Below, in pieces: positions 22,426 to 32,482 of a DNA stretch of 64,000 nt. Source of the DNA: Sipunculus nudus (Eukaryota; Annelida; Sipuncula; Golfingiida; Sipunculidae). The stretch spans positions 40,512,401 through 40,576,400 of the forward strand of contig CM049317.1 of assembly GCA_026874595.1 (NCBI GenBank), in the 5' to 3' direction. The notes under the pieces are model-generated. The model saw only the letters and a program-made list of their open reading frames with translations. It did no database searches and had not been told where the DNA came from. Position numbers and translations under genes: made by a program. Position 1 is the stretch's first letter. Each line of letters begins with the position of its first letter.

Positions 22426-22950
22426 AACGACCTAATTTTATAAGAATTCAGTGATAATGTATTAAAAACAACTTACATCACAACGCTGAGGTGTTGTATA
22501 CTTTATGTAAGAAGTGCATAGCTAACTTGGGCAAACTGAACGGCGTATGTGAAATCTTTGCCGTCATAATGGAATGACGTAACCGTGATGTCACGGTCGT
22601 CGTGTGAAATTTCCTGAATACACGTTATGAAGAGGTCAGCAGGTGTCACCATGTTCAGTAGACCCAGCTAGGCACCGATATTTTATATTGTATACTGCTC
22701 GTCTTTAAACATTGTACACAGAGCCCTGGTCATGGCCAGGCAGGCAGTTTCATTCATGTAGCCTGTGGTCCAACTTGTCATTATATACATCCAGCATGAT
22801 TATCTAAGACTAACGCAATTTATATTTGCTTATTTTTATCCACGTATCATATGTGTCTGAAGAACATTTTTCATCGTTGTTACCAGAGCCTGAGGTAAAT
22901 CCACTTTAAACCAGTGTTTTGTACTGCCGGGAATCCTGTTCTAACTCTAA
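22426..22950. other. Non-coding DNA
   Basis: No gene or repeat family was recognised between the Gypsy remnant and the MITE. Confidence 0.5.
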
Positions 22951-23571
22951 AGGTGCCTCTCCATAAGTGCGTAGTCCGTATGCGTAGTCCGTATGCGTAG
23001 TCCGCAAAATCGCTTTGTAGACTTTTTAACTGGGCCGTTTCCATTCATCCGCATGCGTAGTACGTATGCGTAGTCCGTATGCGTAGTCCATATCCGCACG
23101 CTGCCGGGAGCAATTTTTGCGCACTACACATACCAATCATTGTGTCGATTTCAGGTTTACCATAGAGTTTTCCCATTCAGGCGGTGCTGTATGCACCTGT
23201 CTCTATGTCAAACTGACATAGAGACTGGCAACCAAACATATTGGCATTTGGCTGAATTTTGTTTTCCTTTCTTTATCACAGACAACATGTTTTTAGATGA
23301 TTGAAGCGTAAACATCACTGTCGCGTGTAAAATATTACTAATTTTGATCTTTTAAAAATTTTATTATTTAATTTTATTGTTTTTAACTTTTGATACTAAT
23401 ATATACAAATGTTCAATACATATATGGTAAAATGGCTTGAAAAAAAAAGAAAAAACAACTATCGAGCACATATCAATGCGGAGTACGGACTACGCATATA
23501 GGTACTTATGGAAAATGAACTTTGCGGATACGGACTACGCATACGGACTACGCACTTATGGAAAACCACCT
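22951..23571. mobile_element. 621-bp MITE with TAA target duplication
   Basis: The ends AGGTG (22951) and CACCT (23571) begin long inverted repeats sharing TCCATAAGTGCGTAGTCC and several copies of TGCGTAGTCCGTA. TAA flanks both sides (22948-22950 and 23572-23574), the 3-bp TWA duplication of PIF/Harbinger elements. It has no transposase frame. A further palindrome, GTCTCTATGTC with GACATAGAGAC, lies near 23200. Superfamily is inferred from the duplication only. Confidence 0.75.
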
Positions 23572-24121
23572 TAAGATGAGATAAAATATTTTGTCAACTT
23601 GTAATACACGCGCGCAGTACCCTGTCATTGGAGGCGATGTCGGCATCATGGCAACATTGCAGCACAAACTGTGGGTAACAAAGCAAGGATTGCAAATTAA
23701 AAAAAATGAAAAGCTACCGTCCGTTCAATAGTCATGGTATTGAATTCACGAAATGAATTGTGATTTTATCATGAATACTCCATTTGTCTATCAACAAAAT
23801 TCAAAAGAACTAGTGCATTTATAATATATCAAGGTGTCAAACCCCTTTTTCAAATATTGGACTGTTCTAGCCAAGCTGAAACACTGTCCTATGGTTCGAT
23901 CATTTGTTTATACATCGCCAATACTTTTTCTGTCATTGTGACCATGTATTAATGGGTTGACGCAACTTCACCCATTGTTTTATGGAAATGTTACTAATTT
24001 TCCTTACAGTTAACTTGATAAACATGATATGGTAAAACACGTTTCGTTCGTTTAAACAGAATGAGGATGCCGAGCTTTATTTTAACCACTTCATACTAGT
24101 TTCGTTAGTGCTGTTCAACTG
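23572..24121. other. Non-coding DNA
   Basis: No gene or repeat family was recognised. Confidence 0.5.
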
Positions 24122-24122
24122 C

Positions 24123-24158
<36 letters not shown>
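24122..24158. repeat. (TA)n microsatellite
   Basis: A pure TA array of about 37 bp. Confidence 0.95.
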
Positions 24159-24162
<4 letters not shown>

Positions 24163-24308
24163 TGGATGTATCAAGTTTAATATCCACAGCCTGTGTGAAT
24201 CTGTTCAAATTTGTAAAAAAAAAAGGCAACTTTACTTGTCACCTTTATACAAAAGGTTACGAAAATTTCTATGCGAATCAACGTATATTCATGTGTCCGT
24301 GAAACCTG

Positions 24309-24438
24309 TATATATATATAACCACGCCGTTAGCTTCATTCTAACCACATTCACCTGATGATCGGGTCGCATCCCGTGAAACAGACTGTTGTGAATTAAC
24401 AGTGTTGTTTTTCTTCAGAGTTATATATATATATATAT
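24309..24438 (+). repeat. (TA)n-flanked 100-bp core, copy 1
   Basis: A short core (24321-24420) lies between TA dinucleotide tracts (24309-24320 and 24421-24438). The core recurs in reverse orientation at 49811-49926, again between TA tracts, with one substitution and a 2-bp indel over about 100 bp. It contains the hammerhead-like motif annotated separately. Confidence 0.9.
24343..24406 (+). ncRNA. Hammerhead-ribozyme-like motif, copy 1
   Basis: The plus strand has the hammerhead core order. Stem I strand ATTCAC (24349-24354) is followed at once by CTGATGA (24355-24361), a stem II of CGGG (24363-24366) with CCCG (24373-24376), then GAAA (24378-24381). A very short stem III ACA (24381-24383) pairs with TGT (24387-24389), T at 24390 is the expected cleavage residue, and GTGAAT (24391-24396) completes stem I. 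Short stem III and an internal loop in stem I (CAC at 24346-24348 can pair with GTG at 24402-24404) resemble type I hammerheads described in Penelope-like elements. The weak point is a U-U pair (24362 with 24377) where the classical fold has G-C next to the core. Activity is not shown. Confidence 0.55.
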
Positions 24439-25800
24439 GGGCCAGGCCACCGAAAATGGCCCCTGTCAGTGATCAGAATGGAAGTGGATCCATACAACAC
24501 GACATATATTTGATAATATACTTAATATACTTAAAATTAACTCCTAGTCTACCCAGGTCAAAAAGTATCATAAAATATATGCCATAGCCAATCTGCAGCA
24601 AAGGCTCAATGTTCAGCCACTCTAGATTTGGCTTTTGAAGTTTTGTTTAAAATTTCATTTTGCACACTAATTTAGCCAGCCGAAACCGTGTTTTGTTTCA
24701 AAATTTCAAAATTCACAAGAAAACATTGGATATCGTAAAAAAATCTTTATTTTCGGACATTTTTACATATAATATACTGACGGCAAGGTGTGTAAATTTT
24801 ACTAATTTACTAATTCCGTAAAATACTCTGATGGGTTACTTTAATTATTATATCTAGAAATAAATGATCAGTAAAATTAAAATATGTACCTGTAGATAAC
24901 ATGGAAACATTATACCCTCAAATGGGGACACCCAGTAAATAGGTAAAATCACTGTTTTCCTTATTATTCTTTGCCTTAGCAGATGAACAAATAATTTTTC
25001 AACATACAAACATTTCATATCATCGTGTAGGATTTTTCCAGCTGGATTGAATACTGTTGGTATCAAAGGTTGAGGACAATTTATAAGAGCCTAGGGTCAT
25101 TTTCAGTAGCCTTACCCACATACTGGCTTCTTGTCACCCCCACTTATAATGAACTAGTCGGAATATTCTCCTAACTTCTGACCGTTCCGGGCGTACTTGC
25201 AGTGCGATGCAGATGATCCCATTTCAAGGTTGGGATCATGCAAGACAATTTTAATGTTTATTCTGATTATGCCTAAATTGAGGCAGAATTAAAATCATAA
25301 TTTCAGAAATAACATTTAATTGGTATGTGGACATTATCACTGTATACATACATCATATTCAAAAAAGGAAGTGATAATGAATATATGTTTCTGATATTAC
25401 CAATAAATTCAGAGTAGGCCTTTAGCAACAACAGAATTTCCTTTTCCTTGGAAAATTGTATAAAACAAACCAACGCAAGGCTAATCAAATATTGTGCTTG
25501 TGACAGAAGCATTTATGTTAACTTGGCCAGGAAAGGTAATGTATTCAAATGACTGTCGCTGAGGAATTGTTTATTTATAATTAACGAAAACAAGAGTTCA
25601 CTAAAATTAACAATTTTAACCCCTGCGGAGCTTGAATTGACATTGGATTGAATGGACTGTGTGAACTCTGCTCAGAGAGCCGCCAGTGATACATTGTAAA
25701 AAGTGATGGTGCGAAGGGACCCGCCTGGAGAAAATTAATTTATAGGGCACACATGTGTACCTAAGTTTTGTCGTTTTAACCATTACTATTGTGAATGTTT
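24439..25800. other. AT-rich non-coding DNA
   Basis: No gene is recognisable. Short minus-strand frames near 24860-25510 lack motifs. The stretch ends at GTAAT (25801-25805), the left target duplication of the Gypsy D element. Confidence 0.55.
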
Positions 25801-25805
25801 GTAAT

Positions 25806-25957
25806 TATTACGTATTCCGTCAAGAATATTCGGTCACACACACAGTTAGTCCAAATGTGATTAAGAAGTAAGACGGACTGGCTTCACAGGTTTAATCAGC
25901 CATAACGTTAAAGAGATGATACCACCCTGGCGACCTCTGGTGGAGACACACGTAACA
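25806..25957 (-). repeat. 3' LTR of Gypsy D
   Basis: Nearly identical to 35375-35530, with a shorter CA stretch and a changed terminal base (TATTACG against TGTTACG on the plus strand). A purine tract, AGGGGGAG on the minus strand, lies just upstream at about 25959-25966. Confidence 0.93.
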
Positions 25958-26217
25958 TCTCCCCCTATATGAGAGAATATGTATGCATGGGTTTTCTTTG
26001 TTCCAATATCAGATTTTAAACATGCTTTACTACTTGATATTGTTATACTAATAACATGAGTCCACAAAGTTATGACTGTGTTATATTGTTCTTTTACAAG
26101 CCTGTGATTGTACTGTCCATGAATTATATGAAATTATCATATGGCTTATACTATACTATATATGGTCCAACTGAAATTATGGTGACTGCTTGTCCATGCA
26201 TAATTAGTACACAAAGT

Positions 26218-26421
26218 TTACATATTAAGCTTTCTTGTGGTTTTAACAAGCCTTCCTGATCTGGTTCGATAAGGTTCGTTCTGCGCTTCCACATGTTTTT
26301 CTGGGCTTTTTGTTTTGCTTGTAGTTGAGATTGGTGATTTAGTGAGTGTATCACTGTTTTGAACTGTTTTCTCTGGTGAAGGTTGTGTTGTATTGTCACT
26401 CAAATTTTGATCTGGTATACG
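26218..26421 (-). pseudogene. C-terminal tail of Gypsy D pol
   Basis: This minus-strand frame gives a Ser/Thr/Pro-rich linker and ends YRTRSGRLVKTTRKLNM before a stop at 26218. A basic tail of the type RTRSGR-V is typical after the integrase of Ty3/Gypsy elements. The frame is cut at 26423 by the Tigger insertion and continues in the same frame beyond it from 32483, so the insertion itself, not a frame shift, separates the two parts. Confidence 0.85.
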
Positions 26422-26800
26422 TAGGGGAACCCGGGGTAAAGTGGACACAAAAATTTATATTTTCCCTTGATGCTATGGAAAACATACACACATAAGCCTT
26501 TGGTACTTATTCTTTGACTTGTAACATGAACTAATGAGCAGCACAAAAATACTTCATCTAAAAATCATTTTTATTTCAATATTTGAAATTAAAAAAATTA
26601 ATTAAAATTCATTTTGGCCCGAATTTTTGGGGCAAAATGAAATCCGTCATGGGGCAAAATGGAATGTCTTTAAACAATAAAATGTTTTTAAAGAGCGTTC
26701 AGGGAATCTTATCTCAGCTACTTCTGCAGAAAACTTATTACATTATGCCTGTTTCCTATTCCAAACAGAATTCACAGGTGTAATCGTTATCTTTGCCGTC

Positions 26801-29622
26801 TTATCCTGCACATTCTTCATGTGCCCATTTGTTGCAAATTCTGCACATGATCCACTCCTCTCCGCTTCTCGATTCAGAATACAGCCCAGAACAGTAGATA
26901 CATGGGACATCCTCATCACTGGAATGAGTGTTTTTTCGTCTTTCTGTTAACCGTTGTTTTTCTAGATTTTCTTTTAGCCAATTTTTTTTGCATCTTTTTC
27001 TGATCTTTTCCTGTGCGACTCTTGTACTTGATTGGACTATTACTTTTCTTGGAACCAAACGAAAGCAACTTTCTTGGACCACATGAAGACTTCTTTACTT
27101 TCTTACCGATATCCAGTCGCAGTTCTTTCAAATAAGGACTGCTCGTCAAAATGACAGTCTTGCCCCTTTTGTTACCTTGTCTCCTTGGAGCAGTCTGTTG
27201 AACCTTAGGAACTCCCATTATGTCTGACGGGGATACATAATTAGACTGTCAGAGTTTAGTGATGCAGACGATCTTGATCCATCTGTTACTGACGGGCCTG
27301 GGTATGGTGCCACCGCCTGAGATGGGCCTGGAGCTGGTGATTCCGCCTGAGATAGGCCTGGAAGTGGTAATGCCGCCTGAGATGGGCCTGTAGTTGTTAG
27401 TACCGCCACAGCTGGAGTTGGCGCCAGTGGATTATCCGCAGATTGACCTGTAGGTGAGAGTGACTTCACAGATTGACCTATCGGTAGAAGTACCACTTCT
27501 GATGGGCCTGCAGGTGGAAGTGGCACTACAGATGGGCCCGGAGCTGGTGGTGCCACCACAGATGAACCAGGATTTTGTAGCACTGCTGCACATTTGCTTG
27601 AAGATGGGAGAGCAGCCGATGTGTCTGTTGCTGGGGGTACCACCTTAGATTGGCCTGCAGCTACAGGCGACGCAACAGATGGACAAGTAGTTAGAGGAAC
27701 TGGAGCTTGTGATGCCTTCTGAGGTAGGTCTGTAGCTGATGATCCCTCTGCAGATCAACCATGACCTTGCGTCACCACCTGAAACGATGGCACAGATTGG
27801 CATTCAGGCGGGTTTGCTGTCACAGATAGGTCTGCTGGTGGTGGTGAAGCCACTGGTTGGCTTGCAGATGGGGGTACTTCAACAGATTGGTCTGTTGCTG
27901 ACTGTGCCGCAACAGAAGGACCCGGAGCTTGTGGGTTGGCCTTGGACAGGGATGGGGTTGGTAGTATTGACTGAGATTCTACCGGAGCTGTTGGTGTTGC
28001 CTTTTGGGAGACTGGCGCTGATGGGGCAGCCTGAATGGTGCTTGGAGCTCTCTGTGCCGTAGCTGACGTTAAAGGTACTGTCTGATCGGGTGAAGGCTTC
28101 TCAGTGGTGTCGGCAGCTGCAAACATATGATCTGGGAAAATGTTGGGGTTAAAGGGACAAATGCCAGTCTTTGCAAATCCATTAACAGCTGTCGATGATG
28201 TTGCAGCTTTCTGGTAGGCAGTGCCAAAAAGTGCAGCGACCTGGTAGATGGTTATGACTTTCCCTGGGTGGTTCCTGAGCCACACACGGACCTCCTGTTC
28301 ATAATACGTGTTTAGAGGACCCATAAACGACACGTCAAGGGGTTGTAAGCGGTGCCATGTGTGTGGTGGGATAACAAGGATATGCACATGATTCTGTCTC
28401 GCCATTTCAATTAAGGCGATGTTCTTGGTGTGGGTAGCATGACCATCGAAAATTAGGAGGACTGAATCTTCAGCCCTTGGTTTTGCGTGCCGCAGGAAAA
28501 GGGGGAACCACGTTTGTGCGAATATTTCTGACTGCATCCATCCAGACGGATGACAGGCGATGAGAGTTTTTGGAGGAGCTCCTATTTCAAACAGGGGATT
28601 GTGATTCTTTCTAGGGAAGATCAGTAGTTGGGGAATGTAATTTCCAAGACCATTGAAGCAAATTTCTGCCGTTACCAAAGTTCCCCGCTCTGCAGAGGAG
28701 AGAGCGCCAACCTGTTTCTTGCCCTTGAGAGAGATAACTTTAGACGATTTTTTGGCACTGTCATGACTCCCGTTTCATCACTGTTATAGATGTGGCTTGG
28801 TTGAAAATGATAAGTATCATAGAGTGAGCCCAACAGCCTGTAAAATTCCGACACTGCTACTTTGTTGAACCCAGCTGCTCTTGCAGCCGAGGTGGCTTCT
28901 GGTGTACGGAGTGACAATGTCTTGTGACGTTTCAAAAACGAATAAACAAAATCTTCCCCGGCCATCCTAAGATCTTTGTTGAATGGATGCTTGACACCAT
29001 TTTGTTCTGCATACTGGAAGGATAGTTGACGAAAATCTTTAAGAGTCAATCCGAATAACCGGTTCTCCATAAATAGCATGTAGTCCGCCAGATCTTTTTC
29101 CTGTTTCTCAGTAAATACTGGTCTGAAATTAAAAAGAATCAACAAATTAGTAAAAAGTAATTATTACGGGTACCATGGTATCATAATTATAAATTATACC
29201 ACAGAGGAGGTAAATGTTGACGATTTCGGGTGACTTATTATTAAATAAAAATCAAATTATCTATTATATAACTCTGGGTGTTGGCTACAGTCATCAAGTA
29301 TTTAACAGATTTAAGCAATTGCCGGGATAAATGTACGACAAAGACATCATCTGACATCAACATCTTCTTTTTCTGCGTATATGGGGGTAATAATATGGTT
29401 CCATGTGTGATCATACCTGAAACGTCCAAGCTTCTTTTTGGCCATGACATCAGCTGCACCTTCATGTCTAACTTTCCTGAACAGAGTTGTTTTCGGAACA
29501 CTATAGGTGACAGCAGCTTCCCCGAGATTCAGTTCTTTGCGGCGAACTTTAGTAACTGCCTCTTTCATAGAGTCTTCAGTCCATTTATGCTGGTCACTCT
29601 TCCTTTTGTAGTTACGAACCAT
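26801..29622 (-). pseudogene. Tigger/pogo-type DDD transposase with one intron and a C-terminal zinc finger
   Basis: Exon 1 (29622-29417) starts MVRNYKRK and holds a psq-type helix-turn-helix (EAAVTYSVPKTTLFRKVRHE). A donor AG|GTATG (29416) and acceptor TTTCAG|AC (29122) remove a 294-bp intron in frame. Exon 2 has the DNA-binding CENP-B-like region ending in FLKRHKTLSLRTPEATS. The catalytic Asp residues lie in NSDETG (28777), LLIFDGHATHT (28445) and LQPLDVSF (28334). A single-base shift in an A6 run near 28758 breaks the frame. The tail is a long Pro/Ser-rich repeat region with a TGA at 27752, another shift near 27250, then a Lys-rich stretch and a PHD-like finger (CIYCSGLY, EEWIMCRICNKWAHEECA) ending at 26801. 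The protein would act in the nucleus on the transposon ends; this copy is dead. Confidence 0.92.
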
Positions 29623-29963
29623 TTTGTTGCTTAAACATTAAAGTAAACCCCTCTGTTTATAGCACATAATATCCATATATCCGCCAAAAACGATCTCATA
29701 AATCAATTCTCATAAATAATTTGACCATAAATAATTAGGTTTTGTTTTAATTATCAAAATAAATTTCACATGATTGGGAACAACACGTAAAAGAATTAAT
29801 TTGTCTAAAGATATAAGCACCAAAACTTAATTTTATTTTTTAATTAAATTTTAAAAAATTTCTTTTCATAAAAATTATTTCCGAATGCCAGGAGCTCAAA
29901 ATATGTAAACTTCTACTGAAAATTAAAAACAAGGGACCTATGGGTCACTGTGCTCAGCTGAAG

Positions 29964-30241
29964 TTAACCTTGAATGTAAAAATCTAAAATAATATCAAAT
30001 GGAGATAAAGTGTAAGAGGAAGAGGTAATAAAGGCCATGGTTGGTTTATATGATTGGTTTGTATTGATGAGCAAGAAATTGTTGCAAATAATATTTTGTG
30101 ACCTGACCATATGTTTCCTAATGTTGAAACTGAAGCATGTGAGCAGTTTGTGAACAAATGATCTGTACAATTACCATGATCATTAGTTGGCTTTTCGATT
30201 AACTGTTGACATTTCAGTAGTTTACACATTTGTTCAATCAA
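29964..30241 (-). pseudogene. Endonuclease-domain remnant (LINE/Helentron type)
   Basis: The minus-strand frame contains LLKCQQLIEKPTNDHGNCTD, then HLFTN and IWSGHKILFATIS. This follows the C-terminal part of the AP-type endonuclease fold, where the pattern is LxQLIxxPT, G, D and SDH. The usual SDH is SGH here, so the catalytic Asp is lost. Such a domain is known in non-LTR retrotransposons and at the C-terminus of the replicase-helicase of Helentrons. Its place just upstream of the 3' end of a Helentron-like element, in the same orientation, favours the second source. Confidence 0.5.
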
Positions 30242-30930
30242 ATCTTTTTTTTTGTATAATATATATTATTAAATATATGGTTTTTTTTTATGAAATGTAT
30301 ACAGTTGAAATATAACTAATTAACAACATAAAACATGGCAAACAAAGCCTGATCTCAAATTCTGCTGATGCAGGAAAATAATTAACAAATGTTTGTAATA
30401 AATCCTAATTTTTTTATCACATCATTTTTTTTTTTTAATTTAAGTTTATATTTCTATACATTTTCAATATAACATATATATCTGAATATAAAAGTTGATT
30501 CATAATTCTCGATTGCATCATCATAAATCTCAATCTTGTCAGATAACACCACATCATGCATACAAATGTTTATTTATTTTTTACCACAAAAATATATCTT
30601 TTAAATCTGCAAAACAATAAATATCTAAAAAAAAATACTTGATTTAGATTTTACAATTTTTAATTGTGTCTTTATTCATCCATAATGTGCCTCATATTTT
30701 ATCATAATTTAAGCATACTGATGGGTTCCATTATGATTGGTAAAATCATTAAAAAGAAAAATGATTTCTTTAAAAATGCTACATTACACAACATTGCATC
30801 TTCTGGATAACACCTTGAATTACTTTTTCAAGGAGAGTTATTGCATATCAGAGTGGAAGCAGCATTACAATTAAGGAGATACAGTGAAAACAATAACAAT
30901 ACTGCATAACACTTGGTGGGTTGTGTTTGC

Positions 30931-30962
30931 GGGGGGTGGGGGGGGGGGGTGGGGGGGGGGGG
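30931..30962 (+). repeat. Poly-G tract, possible G-quadruplex
   Basis: Thirty G in 32 bases, interrupted only by two T. Confidence 0.9.
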
Positions 30963-31766
30963 TCATTGGGGTGGTGATATGAGAATAACTGTAAACCTGT
31001 CACAGCAGGGGATCTCCCCAAGTGACTGTAACAAATCAGAAACCCTGGCATAGCTGACTTCCAGTGACCTGGAGTGGGACCCTGCATCTGTAATCTGTAA
31101 ACAAAGCAAATGACTACAATAGAGCCTCAAGAAAAAAATCAATAACTAGCTTAATTTTCAAGCTTTTACTTCCAAATTTCAGATTTAAATAAATTAAATA
31201 TTTATGTTTACATGCTGTGAAAAATAAATCAATGGTACTTACAGGAAAAAAACGTGCCATGGTCAAAGTTGGGCAAAATTTAAGGTACTGATTTTATTTT
31301 TACGCTAATTACCTAAAAAATTTACAAAATTCAGATCTAATTTTGGGTAAACAATTGAATCTTAATTAAACATAGTTATATACTTGGGAAAACAGACTCT
31401 AGTTTCAAAATTTTTCATGTTAAGTGAGTAAATATTTTTCCTGATTTTTTACAAAGTCCATTATGTTTGGGCCCATAACTTAAAGAATTTATACTTAACA
31501 GACTTAATTTCTGGCATGTACATAGGAACTATATAGAAGAATATTTATGGTAAAAATGAGGAAAAACAGATGAGTGGTTTTGATATTAGGCAGTCTTGAA
31601 GTGTGAAAATAGGATTTTAATAAAAAATTGAGGTTTTTCCTTAATTTCTCAAAGGAACGAAGTCGCAAAGACCCAGTTTTCGGCTTGGTAGGAGATCTTG
31701 GGGACATCTAACATTATGCTGAATTTTGGATTCCTAGGTCTTACGGTTTCAAAACGTGCCACATCT

Positions 31767-31810
31767 ACGGACGGACGGACGGACGGACGGACAGACGGAC
31801 GGACGACGGA
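31767..31810. repeat. (ACGG)n microsatellite
   Basis: About ten GGAC/ACGG units next to the 5' hairpin of the family-2 element. On the minus strand it reads as CCGTCCGT, matching the GTCCGTCC stretch near 15255. Confidence 0.95.
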
Positions 31811-32482
31811 CAATGGACCACGACTATAGCTCAGATGACTCATAGTCAGCTGAGCTAAAAAAATGTTTTGCCCCAAGGAATGCTTGAGAAACCATCGTTT
31901 TGCTTATATTGCACAATATGCATGCAATGGTGTATGTTTTATGGGACACTGAAGATTTCAAAGAGGTTGATTTATATATTTTACAAAGTCTGTCAGCTTT
32001 AAATGTAACAAAAACACACATATGTGCCATTAGAAATGTAACTAGTAATAACAGGGGCAAAGTGTAACAGCCCGGGGTATCCTGGAACCATGTTCCACTT
32101 TACCCCTTCCATTCTACCCCGAACCACGTGATATTTTCTATGCACATGGTGAAACGACCCGCGTGGATACAGCCAAATAATGTCATCAGTCACATGGAAA
32201 TATACTTATACTCAGCCAAATGACTTGCATGAGAATTATAAATGACAACAGTTCTCTAGCAGATAGTTTATCATGGCAAATTATTAGTTTAATTTTACCA
32301 AAAACAAACTTTTCGTCTAAAAGAGTACATACCTGATTCAGGCAAGATGGCTTCCTTCAAAATGAAGCGTCGTCAAAAGAGCGTCTGAGTGAAAAATGTT
32401 ACTGACAGGAGGCAGCACCTGTGTAGCTCTCTTGAGACGGTTTCACATTGCCCCGGGTTCCATTTTGCCCCTGGTTCCCCTA

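Larger units (their letters stand above)
29927..31858 (-). mobile_element. Helentron-like family 2, full-length copy
   Basis: On the minus strand it starts with the hairpin AGCTCAGCTGACT / AGTCATCTGAGCT (31856-31828) and a GTCC-rich stretch. It ends with CAGCTGAGC, a hairpin GACCCATAGGTC and CCTTGTTT (to 29927). GCTCAGCTG at the 5' end and CAGCTGAGC near the 3' end are subterminal inverted repeats, a Helentron hallmark. T-runs adjoin both ends on the minus strand, consistent with insertion between T residues. It contains an endonuclease remnant near its 3' end and lies wholly within the Tigger element. It links the 5' type terminus (15204) and the 3' type terminus (11420, 37849, 63375) into one family. 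Confidence 0.75.
26424..32480 (-). mobile_element. Tigger/pogo-like DNA transposon, 6057 bp with nested element
   Basis: Ends GGGGAACCCGGGG (26424-26436) and, on the other strand, GGGGAACCAGGGG (32480-32468) are inverted repeats that continue with AAA-TGG. TA flanks the element on both sides (26422-26423 and 32481-32482), as expected for Tc1/mariner-pogo insertions. It carries a broken transposase on the minus strand (26801-29622) and a full family-2 Helentron-like element (29927-31858). Without the latter it would be about 4.1 kb. Confidence 0.92.

Noticed and set aside
27454-28062. Plus-strand frames rich in Gly, Leu and Val
   Set aside because: They are the antisense of the Pro/Ser-rich tail of the Tigger transposase.
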